This document shows, one piece after another, positions 43,132 through 51,384 of a DNA stretch of 64,000 nucleotides. How positions within the stretch are numbered: position 1 is the first letter of the stretch; each line of letters begins with the position of its first letter. Below the pieces are notes generated by a model that ran no database searches, was not told the DNA's origin, and worked only from the letters and a program-made list of their open reading frames with translations. The stretch is from JAFGAV01 sp041479055 (GTDB lineage Bacteria; Acidobacteriota; Aminicenantia; Aminicenantales; JAFGAV01). The stretch covers positions 2,790,001 through 2,854,000 of the forward strand of contig OY969762.1 of NCBI GenBank assembly GCA_963702835.1, given 5' to 3'. The position numbers and the translations under genes are program-made.

Positions 43132-44964
43132 CTATTTGACCTTGACGGCGTGGAATTGGCAGACATCGAAGCACACGCCGCATTTGATGCATTTTTCCTG
43201 GGTGATGGAATGAACCGTGTTTTTTTCGCCCCGGATGGCTTCAGACGAGCAGTTGCGCCGGCAGACGTCGCAGCCGCGGCCGGCCTCCAGGCAGGCCTGG
43301 GGATCTATGGTATAGGTATTGAGCTGCCGGCAGACATGGGCCGGACACTTCTTGTCGCGAATGTGAGTCTCATATTCGTCGCGGAAGTAGCGCAGGGTGG
43401 TCAGAACCGGGTTGGGCGCGGTCTTGCCCAGTCCGCACAGGGCAGAGTCTTTGACGGCATTGGCCATGTCTTCCAACAGCGTCAGATCCTGAGCCGTTCC
43501 CCGTCCTTCGGTGATGCGGGTCAGAATGTCGAGCATAATCTTGGTGCCCTCGCGGCAGGGCGTGCATTTTCCGCAGGACTCTTCCTGGGTGAAAGACAGG
43601 AAGTAGCGGGCTATGTCCACCATACAGGTGTCCTCATCCATGATCACCATTCCGCCCGAGCCCATCATCGACCCGGCCTTGGTCAGGCTCTCGTAGTCAA
43701 TGGGCAGGTCGATCATTTCCTTGGGGATGCAGCCGCCCGAGGGTCCGCCCGTCTGGACGGCCTTGAACTGCTTGCCGCCGGGGATGCCGCCGCCGATGCC
43801 GTAGATGATCTCCCGCAGGGTGATGCCCATGGGGACTTCGACCAGGCCGGTGTTGTTGATCTTGCCCACCACGGAGAAGACTTTGGTCCCCTTGCTCGTC
43901 TCCGTGCCGATGGACGAGTACCATTTGGCTCCCCGGTCGACGATGACCGGAACGTTGGCCCAGGTCTCAACATTGTTGATGAGCGTGGGCTGGCCGTGCA
44001 GGCCGCTCTGGGCCGGGTAGGGCGGCCGCGGCCGGGGTTCGCCCAGCCGCCCCTCGATCGAGGCGATGAGGGCCGTCTCCTCCCCACAGACGAACGCGCC
44101 CGCGCCGCGGTGGACCTTGATGTCGAAACTGAACCCCGAGCCCAGGATATTCTCGCCCAGCAAGCCCAGCCGGCGGGCCTGGTCCAGGGCGACCATCAGC
44201 CTCTTTACGGCCAGGGGGTATTCGTTCCGGACATAGAGCACGCCCTCGGTGCCGCCCACCGCCTTGGCGCCGATGACCATGCCCTCGATGACGGCGTGCG
44301 GGTCTGCTTCCAGGATGCTGCGGTCCATGAATGCGCCCGGGTCGCCTTCGTCGCCGTTGCAGATGACGAATTTGCCGCCGCCGTTAGTGCTCTTGGCCCC
44401 GCGGACCATCTCCCACTTCAGGCCGGTAGGAAAGCCTGCGCCGCCTCGGCCGCGCAGGCCGGACAGGGTGACCTCTTTGATGATCTGGGCGGGCGTCATC
44501 TCGGTCAGGGCCTTGGCCATGGCCTTGTAGCCGTCCCGGGCGATAGACTCCTCGATCTTCTCCGGGTCGATCAGTCCCCGATTTCGCAGGGCAATGAGCA
44601 CCTGCTTTTTAAAGAAATCGATGTCATTCAGTACGGGGATCGGCCTCTTCTCCCTGGGCGGGGTGTACATCAGCCGGCTCACCGGCCGTCCCTTGAGGAA
44701 GTGCTCTTCTACCAAGTGGGGGATGTCTTTGACGGTGAGCTGCTGGTAGAAGATGTTCCCCGGCTGGACGACAAGCAGCGGCCCCCGCTCGCAGAAGCCG
44801 TTACAGCCCGTGCTTACCACCAGGACCTCGTCCTCCATCCCATGTTTCTTGACTTCTTTCTCCAGAGCCTCTTTGATCTCGAAGGAATGGTTGGATACGC
44901 AGCCCGTGCCGGCGCAGACCATGAGGTGGATGCGGAATGTCTTGTCCTTGACTTTCTCGGCCAT
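43132..44964 (-). CDS. NuoF/HndC-like NADH-oxidising flavoprotein
   Basis: This 610-residue subunit oxidises or reduces NAD(H) with FMN. An N-terminal thioredoxin-like [2Fe-2S] domain (CAGTGCVSN, CNGFCERGP) precedes the NuoF core. NAD- and FMN-binding motifs are GLRGRGGAGFPTG and NGDEGDPGAFMDR; ESCGKCTPCREG holds the N3 cluster. A C-terminal ferredoxin (CLEAGRGCDVCRRNC, CIKCGVCFDVC) is typical of hydrogenase-linked, bifurcating NuoF proteins such as HndC and HydB. It sits between HndB- and HdrA-type genes. Confidence 0.93.
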   Translation of the reverse strand: MAEKVKDKTFRIHLMVCAGTGCVSNHSFEIKEALEKEVKKHGMEDEVLVVSTGCNGFCERGPLLVVQPGNIFYQQLTVKDIPHLVEEHFLKGRPVSRLMYTPPREKRPIPVLNDIDFFKKQVLIALRNRGLIDPEKIEESIARDGYKAMAKALTEMTPAQIIKEVTLSGLRGRGGAGFPTGLKWEMVRGAKSTNGGGKFVICNGDEGDPGAFMDRSILEADPHAVIEGMVIGAKAVGGTEGVLYVRNEYPLAVKRLMVALDQARRLGLLGENILGSGFSFDIKVHRGAGAFVCGEETALIASIEGRLGEPRPRPPYPAQSGLHGQPTLINNVETWANVPVIVDRGAKWYSSIGTETSKGTKVFSVVGKINNTGLVEVPMGITLREIIYGIGGGIPGGKQFKAVQTGGPSGGCIPKEMIDLPIDYESLTKAGSMMGSGGMVIMDEDTCMVDIARYFLSFTQEESCGKCTPCREGTKIMLDILTRITEGRGTAQDLTLLEDMANAVKDSALCGLGKTAPNPVLTTLRYFRDEYETHIRDKKCPAHVCRQLNTYTIDPQACLEAGRGCDVCRRNCSSEAIRGEKNTVHSITQEKCIKCGVCFDVCQFHAVKVK

Positions 44965-44967
44965 AGC

Positions 44968-45366
44968 TCACTCCTTTGTGAAGTCCGTCTTCTCGCTGCC
45001 TATGCCCAGGGCGTACTCCTGGACGATCTTTCCGCCGAGAACATGCTGCTCGAAGATCTTGCGCATCTTGTCCGTGTTGAGGTCCACGTATTTCACCGGG
45101 GCCTGGCCCGTCAGTTCCACGGTGGCCATGGGTTCCCGGCTGCACAGGCCGGCGCAGCCCGAGTTGGCCACCAGGACGTCCCTGACGTCCCGTTTGTCCA
45201 TTTCCTCCAGAAGGGCGTTCATCACCCCACGCGCCCCGGCGGCGATGCCGCAGGTGCCCATGTGGACCGTGACCTTGGCCCGGTATTCTCCGCCCTCCCG
45301 GAGCATGGTTGTTTTGCGCGCCTGCTCCCGAATCTTGGCCAGCTCTTCCAGGGTGAGTTTCGGCAT
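44968..45366 (-). CDS. HndB-like [2Fe-2S] ferredoxin-fold protein
   Basis: This 132-residue protein has a thioredoxin-like ferredoxin fold with cysteines in HMGTCGIAAGA and NSGCAGLCSREP. It matches HndB of the Desulfovibrio NADP-reducing hydrogenase. It probably relays electrons between NuoE- and NuoF-like subunits. It is separated from the nuoF-like gene by three bases. Confidence 0.88.
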   Translation of the reverse strand: MPKLTLEELAKIREQARKTTMLREGGEYRAKVTVHMGTCGIAAGARGVMNALLEEMDKRDVRDVLVANSGCAGLCSREPMATVELTGQAPVKYVDLNTDKMRKIFEQHVLGGKIVQEYALGIGSEKTDFTKE

Positions 45367-45378
45367 GGGTTTTCTCTC

Positions 45379-45834
45379 CTACTTTTGATATTTCTTAAGA
45401 AGACCCGGGACTTTCGTCTGGGTGATCTTGCCGTGGACTTCCTCTCCGACCGTAACAACCGGCGCAAGCCCGCAGCAGCCCACGCAGCGCACCGAGTCCA
45501 GGCTGTAGGTCAGGTCGGACGATGTCTCGCCCGATTTGAGGCCCAGGTCCCGTTCCATCTTTTCCATAACGAGCTGGGCGCCGCGCACATGGCAGGCCGT
45601 GCCCAGGCAGACGTGGAAGGCATACTTCCCCTTGGGTTTGAGGCTGAAGGCCTTGTAGAAGGTGGCCAGGCTGAGCACGCGGCTGAGCGGGATATTGAGC
45701 TCTCGGGAGACCTCGACCAGGACGTCACGGGGGAGGTAGCTGTAGGCTTCCTGGACATCCTGCAGGACGGAGATGATGGCCCCGGGGTCGGATTGGTACT
45801 TCCCCAGGATCTCGGGGACTTTGCTGCCGTTCAT
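45379..45834 (-). CDS. NuoE/HndA-like [2Fe-2S] subunit
   Basis: This 151-residue subunit has a helical N-terminal part (LQDVQEAYSYLPRDVL) and a thioredoxin-like [2Fe-2S] domain with cysteines in CLGTACHVRGA and CVGCCGLAPV. It partners the NuoF-like subunit in the NADH module. Its start overlaps the upstream ATPase gene by four bases. Confidence 0.93.
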   Translation of the reverse strand: MNGSKVPEILGKYQSDPGAIISVLQDVQEAYSYLPRDVLVEVSRELNIPLSRVLSLATFYKAFSLKPKGKYAFHVCLGTACHVRGAQLVMEKMERDLGLKSGETSSDLTYSLDSVRCVGCCGLAPVVTVGEEVHGKITQTKVPGLLKKYQK

Positions 45835-46379
45835 GGTTTCCTCCTTAAGGAAGCGAGCCCTTCCTGTAATTTATTCTTGATGAAGCGCATGATGTCGGGG
45901 GAGTTGAGGGGGATGCCGTTCAGGCCGGCCCTGATATCCCTGGTGTCGAATTCGAACTCCTGGCCGTCGAGGACGTGGTGGTAGATAAAATCCGTCTGGG
46001 AGTTGCCCAAGATGAGCGTCATCAGCGTCTGCACGATGTCGCCCAGGGGCTTGCGGTCGATGTGGCTGAGCTGGAAGACGGCCGTGACGTGTGTGCCTTG
46101 GCCGGGCTGGGAGTCGAGCGTGAACCGGCCGGCTGCCGCCCGAGCCGCCTCGGCCAGCAGCGACAGGCCCAGGCCGACCTTGCGCGTCGTCTTGGTGGTG
46201 AAGAACGGGTCCAGAGCCCGCCGCTTGGTCTCCTCATCCATGCCCTGGCCGTCGTCGATGATCTCCAGGACGAGCCGGTTCTGCCGGCTGTCCTCGTCCA
46301 GCCGGATGGTGACCGTCCGCGCCTTAGCCGCGATGGAGTTCTCGGCCACGTCCAGGATGTGCAACGACAGGTCTTGCAT
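45831..46379 (-). CDS. HATPase_c (GHKL) ATP-binding protein, histidine-kinase-like
   Basis: This 182-residue protein is a free-standing GHKL ATPase: N-box HILDVAENSIAAKA, DDGQGMD, a TTKTTRKVGLGLSLLAEA lid and QPGQGTHVTAVF. It has no phospho-accepting histidine domain. Similar ATPases occur beside PHP and DRTGG genes in hydrogenase loci and are thought to regulate them; the target is not known. I chose ATG 46379, behind GAAGGA, because the family N-box starts at once; the open frame runs far upstream in another gene. Confidence 0.85.
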   Translation of the reverse strand: MQDLSLHILDVAENSIAAKARTVTIRLDEDSRQNRLVLEIIDDGQGMDEETKRRALDPFFTTKTTRKVGLGLSLLAEAARAAAGRFTLDSQPGQGTHVTAVFQLSHIDRKPLGDIVQTLMTLILGNSQTDFIYHHVLDGQEFEFDTRDIRAGLNGIPLNSPDIMRFIKNKLQEGLASLRRKP

Positions 46380-46389
46380 CGTCCGTCCT

Positions 46390-47121
46390 TCAATGGATGA
46401 GGCGCCGGCCGTCCTGCCGGCGCAATGCTTTCTTGATCTCGGCCACCGTGCCCTTTTCCAGGACGAAAGCAGAGGTGGCCGCGCCGATATCCTTGAGGAA
46501 ATGGGCGTCCGAGGCCGCAACCAGGGGCAGGCGGGTGTCGTACTTCGTCCGGGCTTCATCCAGCGTAATCCTCGGGGAGATTTCCAAGGCATCGAGGTCC
46601 AGGCCTTCGGGGATAAGGCCCAACTGGCTGAACAGGCTGAAGCTTTCACGGTCGATGTGCGCAGCGATGGCCAGTCCGTCCAGAAAATGGACGCGGCGGA
46701 TGACCTCCTCCAGGGGGAAACTGGTCGCGCCAATGAGGAGCTTGGGGCTGAAACCCAGCACCTGGCCCTGGGCATTGACCACGACCTGCAAGCCAAAGGC
46801 CTCCTCGTCGTTCTCTCCCGGGAGGTACTCGTAGACCGCCTTCTGCAGTTCGAAAGCATCCTCCAGTCGGTCGAACAGGGCCAGAACATGGACTTCCTCC
46901 TGGGAGGTTACCTCCAGGCCGGGCAGGACGGAGAGGTTTTCGCGGCGGCCGGCCTCGACCAGCGCCGGCGTGTTCTCGGCGGAGTTGTGGTCGCAGATGC
47001 CCAGGATGGCGATATCCCGGCTGCGGGCCTCCCGGGTGATGCCCTGGGGAGACATCTCCAAGTCGGTGCAAGGCGAGAGGCAGGTGTGGATGTGCAGGTC
47101 CGCCTTGAACACTTTAAGCAT
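46390..47121 (-). CDS. PHP-domain phosphoesterase-like protein
   Basis: This 243-residue protein belongs to the PHP superfamily of metal-dependent hydrolases. Metal-binding motifs are ADLHIHTCLSPC, ICDHNSAEN, PGLEVTSQEEVHVL, AHID and ASDAHFLKDIG. Close relatives sit in redox-sensing gene clusters and have no proven substrate. It is three bases from the [FeFe]-like gene and ten from the ATPase gene. Confidence 0.88.
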   Translation of the reverse strand: MLKVFKADLHIHTCLSPCTDLEMSPQGITREARSRDIAILGICDHNSAENTPALVEAGRRENLSVLPGLEVTSQEEVHVLALFDRLEDAFELQKAVYEYLPGENDEEAFGLQVVVNAQGQVLGFSPKLLIGATSFPLEEVIRRVHFLDGLAIAAHIDRESFSLFSQLGLIPEGLDLDALEISPRITLDEARTKYDTRLPLVAASDAHFLKDIGAATSAFVLEKGTVAEIKKALRRQDGRRLIH

Positions 47122-47124
47122 CCG

Positions 47125-48834
47125 TTATCCTTTTCCGCTCAGCAGGGCGTAGATCTTGCCCGAGATGATAAAGGCCGGGTCGGCGGCCTGAAGGAGAGGG
47201 ACCTTTTCTTCAGCGGCCTTATGCAGTGTTTCCGGCTCGGGCTCGCGGCTGTTGACCAGGATGATGCCGGCCAGGTCTTTGAGCTTGGCCACAGCGATGA
47301 TGTTCTGGTGCGTTTGGAGCGTCATCCAGACGTTCCCCGCCCGGCTGTTGGCCATAACGTCGCTGAGCAGGTCGCTGGCATAGCCGCCGCTCACCGGCCG
47401 GCCCAACGCTTCCGGCACGGCCAGGATTTTTAAACCGACTTTCTGAACGATTTCCTCCAGGGTCATGGTTGTCCTCGTTTCCTTATTATTATTTAGCAGG
47501 GGCCGGAACGGCGCGACTTCGGCCGGAACCGGAGGCTCCTCGGATCTCTTCGAGCCTTCGGATTGTGTCTTCTCCGGATACTTGAAAAGGCAGTCGCTCA
47601 GGGCTGCTTCCCCGCGCACCACGTCCTCGGCGAACGTCAGGCAGGAGGGCGAGCCGCAGGCGCCGCAATCGATCTTAGGCAGGAGCTTGAAGATCTCCTC
47701 CTTCTCCTTCCGCTTCTTGATGGCCTGGACCAGGTCCGGGTCGAGGGGTTTGAGAGGCCGGGCCTCAATCTTCCCCTCCAGGAAAAAGTATTTCTCAGCG
47801 AATTTCTTCCGGACCTCGCGGATATCCGGGCAGGCCTTGATCTTCTCGAACTCCAGAGTCTCGATGAGCTTGAGAATTTTATTGTGGGAGGAATAGATGT
47901 TTTCCACGTTGAGCGAGCCGCCGACACAGCCTTGAAGGCAGGAGTAGGCTTCTATGAAATCGATATTGCCCAGCTTGCCCCTTTCGATGTCGTCGAAGAC
48001 CTTGAGGACCTCGGTCAAGCCCGACACCGACAGGGAGTTCCGCAGCCGCAGCGTGCGGCAGATACCGCCCACCATCGCCCAGCCGATGCCCAGAATGCAG
48101 ATGCTCTCCAGGCTGCGGCGGTAGGTGTCCTTGGCCAGGGGTTCCATGGCCGCCAGGAGCGGGCCGTAGATGTCCGAGATGGCAATGGCGCCGTCCAGGT
48201 GGGATTGGCCTTTTTCGGCCGGCTGCATGATGGACACCATCTTGACCGGGCAGGGCGTCAGGTAAAAGGCCCCGATCTCTTTTTCCCGGAGGTCGTACCT
48301 CTTGGATGCCTGGCGCTTGATCTCCCGGGCGGCCAGCTCCCGCGGGGCGTCAATGGGCATAATTTGGCCGATGAGGTTGGGGTAGCGAACCTGGATCAAG
48401 CGGACGATGACCGGACAAGTATTGGATATAAGAGGCTTGGGGCCGTCGTATTCCCGGAGGAACTCCTGGATGGCGAAGCTCACCTCCCCGCAGGTCAGGG
48501 CCAGGTCGTGGGCGTCGTCGAAGCCGAGCTTCTTCAGCCCGTTCAGGATGCGGTCGGGCAGGATCTCGCGGCCGAACTGGGCGTAGAGCGCCGGCGAGGG
48601 GATGGCGATCGAATGGCGGAACTTGGTTAGCTCGCCGAAGGGGTTGGTCATGGGTAGGATGGCACCCTTGGGGCAGATGCTGATGCATTCCCCGCAATCG
48701 ATGCATTTTTCTTCGAGAATGGTCGCCTTTCGGTTGCGGATGCGGATGGCCTGGGTGGGGCAGATGCGCAGGCACTTCATGTGCCCCGCGCATTTAGCGG
48801 GCTCCACCCGGATGGAATGGAAATAGTGGTTCAT
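47125..48834 (-). CDS. [FeFe]-hydrogenase-like sensor protein with ferredoxin, FeS and DRTGG-like domains
   Basis: This 569-residue protein starts with a two-cluster ferredoxin (CAGHMKCLRIC, CIDCGECISIC; 15-54). The [FeFe]-hydrogenase core follows with its four H-cluster cysteines: Cys140 in SNTCPV (L1), Cys195 in TPCPVK (L2), and Cys299 and Cys303 in YSCLQGC (L3). The catalytic proton-relay cysteine next to L1 is Thr139, so fast turnover is unlikely. A CGACGSPSC FeS motif is at about 388 and a DRTGG-like domain fills the C-terminus. The set resembles putatively sensory [FeFe] proteins. It overlaps the RsbW-like gene by four bases, in the Hdr operon. Confidence 0.85.
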   Translation of the reverse strand: MNHYFHSIRVEPAKCAGHMKCLRICPTQAIRIRNRKATILEEKCIDCGECISICPKGAILPMTNPFGELTKFRHSIAIPSPALYAQFGREILPDRILNGLKKLGFDDAHDLALTCGEVSFAIQEFLREYDGPKPLISNTCPVIVRLIQVRYPNLIGQIMPIDAPRELAAREIKRQASKRYDLREKEIGAFYLTPCPVKMVSIMQPAEKGQSHLDGAIAISDIYGPLLAAMEPLAKDTYRRSLESICILGIGWAMVGGICRTLRLRNSLSVSGLTEVLKVFDDIERGKLGNIDFIEAYSCLQGCVGGSLNVENIYSSHNKILKLIETLEFEKIKACPDIREVRKKFAEKYFFLEGKIEARPLKPLDPDLVQAIKKRKEKEEIFKLLPKIDCGACGSPSCLTFAEDVVRGEAALSDCLFKYPEKTQSEGSKRSEEPPVPAEVAPFRPLLNNNKETRTTMTLEEIVQKVGLKILAVPEALGRPVSGGYASDLLSDVMANSRAGNVWMTLQTHQNIIAVAKLKDLAGIILVNSREPEPETLHKAAEEKVPLLQAADPAFIISGKIYALLSGKG

Positions 48835-49286
48835 GTTTCCGCCGGTCGTCCGCCGAGATGAAAGACCATGCGCAAGCGGGTGCCCTGTCCCACGGCGGAG
48901 ATGATCTCGAAGACGTCGGAATTTTTCTTCATGTTGGGCAGCCCCATGCCCGCGCCGAAGCCCATCTCCTGCATTTCCCGGGTGGCCGTGGAATAGCCCT
49001 CCCGCATAGCCATGTCGATGTCGGGGATGCCGGGTCCCCGGTCGAACACCTCGATGACGATGGCCTCCGGCGACAGGGCCAGATGCAGCGTCCCTTGGGC
49101 GGCGTACATGACGATGTTCATCTCCGCTTCGTAGGTGGCGATGGCCGTGCGGCGGATGACCGCCGGGGAGATGCCCAGCTCCTGGAGAGTCTCCTTGATC
49201 TCGATGGACACGCGACCGGCCTTGTGGAAATCGCCGCCGGCGACCTCGAACGTTTGAGTGAAGACATCATCCGATCCCATGGTCAT
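48831..49286 (-). CDS. RsbW-like anti-sigma/GHKL ATPase
   Basis: This 151-residue protein has the RsbW-type ATP-binding fold: IRRTAIATYEAEMNIVMYA (N-box), EVFDRGPGIPD and GFGAGMGLPNMKK. Such proteins are serine kinases or anti-sigma factors. Start ATG 49286 gives a four-base overlap with the DRTGG gene; the longer open frame to 49580 lies inside that gene. It is the second GHKL protein of the operon. Confidence 0.85.
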   Translation of the reverse strand: MTMGSDDVFTQTFEVAGGDFHKAGRVSIEIKETLQELGISPAVIRRTAIATYEAEMNIVMYAAQGTLHLALSPEAIVIEVFDRGPGIPDIDMAMREGYSTATREMQEMGFGAGMGLPNMKKNSDVFEIISAVGQGTRLRMVFHLGGRPAET

Positions 49287-49645
49287 CCTGAAGCAGGGGG
49301 GGTGACCAATCCTTTGAGTCCGTCTTTGTAGAGCAGGCCGCAGGCGGTGAACATCATGAACCGGGTGCTGAGGAGGGGGAGCCCTTTCCGGGTCGCCAGT
49401 TCGATGCTTTCCTGGTTCGGTTTTTTGCCCCGGACATAGACCAAGGCTCTGGCCTCGATGATGCTGGCCGTGCGCACGGACTGGACGTTGGCCAGGCCGG
49501 TGAGGAGAAGGAGGCCCGGCTGCCCAAAGGCCAGCACGTCGCTCATCAGGTCCGAGGCTCCTCCGAATTCCACCTCCCATTCAAGGTTATCCTGGCCGCA
49601 CAGGATCTCGGCCTGGAGGATGTCCCGTACCTCTCTGAGGGTCAT
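49283..49645 (-). CDS. DRTGG-domain protein
   Basis: This 120-residue protein is a stand-alone DRTGG-like domain (LREVRDILQAEILCG, then GGASDLMSDVLAF and ARALVYVRGKKP). It is similar in layout to the C-terminus of the [FeFe]-like protein. DRTGG domains are presumed ligand-binding or regulatory modules; no ligand is known here. Confidence 0.8.
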   Translation of the reverse strand: MTLREVRDILQAEILCGQDNLEWEVEFGGASDLMSDVLAFGQPGLLLLTGLANVQSVRTASIIEARALVYVRGKKPNQESIELATRKGLPLLSTRFMMFTACGLLYKDGLKGLVTPPASG

Positions 49646-49646
49646 G

Positions 49647-50504
49647 TCAGTTGTGCTTGGACTTGGTAACTTTTTTGATGACCATGTTCCCCTTGCGGAT
49701 AACCCGTTCCGAGGGCGTGACGGTCGTGGGGCAGTTCTCCCAGCAGGCCCCGCAGCCGTTGCATTTGCTGATATCCACGAAGCGGGCCTTCTTGCGGACC
49801 TTGGCCTTGAAGCTGCCGACGAAACCCGACACCTCCTCCACCTCGCTCCAGGTCAGGAGTTCGATGTTGGGGTGCTTGCCCACCTCGCTCATCTTGGGAG
49901 TGAGGATGCAGGCCGAGCAGTCCAGAGTGGGGAAGGTCTTGTCCAGCTGGGCCATGTGGCCGCCGATGCTGGGCTGTTTCTCCACGAGATAGACCTTCTT
50001 GCCCGAGTTGGCGTAGGTCAGGGCGGCGTGAATACCGGCGATCCCCCCGCCGACGATGAGCACCTCCGGCCGGACGGGGACTTCTTTTTTGGTCAGCGGG
50101 TCATGGAAGGCCACCCGCCGCACAGCGGCCGAGATGAGGGCTTTGGCTTTTTTGGTGGCCTGCTCGGGGTCCTCGGTCACCCAGGAGACATGTTCGCGGA
50201 TATTGGACATCTGGAAGTAGAAGGGGTTGAGGCCTCCGGCCGAGGTGGCCCCGCGGAAGGTGGGCTCGTGCATCAGCGGGGAACAGGAGGCCACCACCAC
50301 CCGGTTCAGGTTGTGGTCTTTAATGTTCTGCTTGATTAATTCCTGGCCCGGGTCGGAGCACATGAACTTGTATTCCTTGGCCACCGCCACGTCGTCAAGG
50401 CGGGAGGCAAACTCCACCACTTCGGGGACGTTGACCCTACCGGCGATGTTGGTGCCGCAGTGGCAGACGAAGACTCCGATTCTCGGCTTGCCGTTCTCAG
50501 ACAT
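49647..50504 (-). CDS. hdrA: N-terminal half of HdrA (flavin-binding)
   Basis: This 285-residue protein matches HdrA from its N-terminus (RIGVFVCHCGTNIAG; VVVASCSPLMHEPTF) through the FAD-binding VLIVGGGIAGIHAAL and the PSIGGHMAQLDKTFPTLDCSACI segment. It ends just after one ferredoxin motif, CNGCGACWENCP, and a basic tail. Full HdrA has about 650 residues; the rest is encoded at 41362-43119 fused to a NuoG-like region. HdrA holds the flavin that splits electron pairs between ferredoxin and the HdrB side. It overlaps hdrB by eight bases; the stop codon lies in intact sequence. Confidence 0.9.
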   Translation of the reverse strand: MSENGKPRIGVFVCHCGTNIAGRVNVPEVVEFASRLDDVAVAKEYKFMCSDPGQELIKQNIKDHNLNRVVVASCSPLMHEPTFRGATSAGGLNPFYFQMSNIREHVSWVTEDPEQATKKAKALISAAVRRVAFHDPLTKKEVPVRPEVLIVGGGIAGIHAALTYANSGKKVYLVEKQPSIGGHMAQLDKTFPTLDCSACILTPKMSEVGKHPNIELLTWSEVEEVSGFVGSFKAKVRKKARFVDISKCNGCGACWENCPTTVTPSERVIRKGNMVIKKVTKSKHN

Positions 50505-51384
50505 GTTGTCCTCCGTTCCGGATTTTTTCCCAGAAAGCCTTGAGAGGGATGACCGAGCGGGAGAATCCCAGGTCGTCCTGGGATAGTCCCAGGGCCAGGC
50601 CCAGGAGCTGACTAAAGAAGAAGATGGGCATCTTCACGTCGTCTTTGAAAGTTTTAACGATCTTGTCCTGGAGGAGTTCTAGGTTGAAAAGGCACAGGGG
50701 ACAGATGGTGACCATGACATCGGCCCCCTTGCGTTTGGCCTCCTTAAGCAGGAGATAATTCAGCCTCAGCCCCACGTTTTCGATCGTTCCGGTCAGGAGG
50801 CCGCCGCAGCAGCGGGTCTTGGCCGAGAAGTCCACCGGTTCGGCGCCCAGGGCCTCCATCAGGGAGTCGAGGGTGGTGGGGTAATCGGGGTCGTCGAAGT
50901 CGGTGAAGGGCCGGACGAGCTGACAACCGTAATAGCAGGCCACCCGCAGGCCGGTGAGCTTATGCCGAACCTTCTTCCGGACGGCGTCCAGGCCGACGTC
51001 CTTGACCAGTACCTCCAAAGGATGCTTGACCTTGACCCGGCCCCCATATTCGCAGCCGGCCTGCTTGAGGGCATTGAGGATTTTAGGCGCCTGGCCCTGT
51101 CCGCTCAGAAGGTAATTATTGGACTTCTTCAGGGTCAGGTAGCAGCCGGCGCAGGGGGCCACGATGTCCTTGCCCTGCTTTTCAGCTAGGGACAGGTTCC
51201 GGCCGCAGATGGCCGCAGCCATGGTGTCGTCCACGGAGAAATAGGCCGTGGCCCCGCAACAATTCCAATCGGTGAGCTCCTCCAGGGGCAGACCCATCTC
51301 CTTGAAGACCGGCAGCATGGATTCCTCGTAGTGCTTGGAATTTTCTTTTAAGGAACAACCGGGAAAATAGACGTAGCCGTTCAT
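50497..51384 (-). CDS. hdrB: Heterodisulfide reductase-like subunit HdrB
   Basis: This 295-residue subunit has two cysteine-rich CCG domains: CSLKE with NCCGATAYF and CAGC, then YYGCQLVRP with RCCGGLLTG and CPLC. In methanogens these bind the two noncubane clusters that reduce the heterodisulfide. In bacteria the acceptor is usually unknown. The start overlaps the hdrC stop by one base (TAATG). Confidence 0.92.
   Translation of the reverse strand: MNGYVYFPGCSLKENSKHYEESMLPVFKEMGLPLEELTDWNCCGATAYFSVDDTMAAAICGRNLSLAEKQGKDIVAPCAGCYLTLKKSNNYLLSGQGQAPKILNALKQAGCEYGGRVKVKHPLEVLVKDVGLDAVRKKVRHKLTGLRVACYYGCQLVRPFTDFDDPDYPTTLDSLMEALGAEPVDFSAKTRCCGGLLTGTIENVGLRLNYLLLKEAKRKGADVMVTICPLCLFNLELLQDKIVKTFKDDVKMPIFFFSQLLGLALGLSQDDLGFSRSVIPLKAFWEKIRNGGQHV

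Noticed and set aside
46010..46889. Extended open frame upstream of the GHKL ATPase
   Set aside because: The upstream part is Ser/Arg-rich and lies inside the PHP gene; the ATPase starts at 46379 behind a ribosome-binding site.
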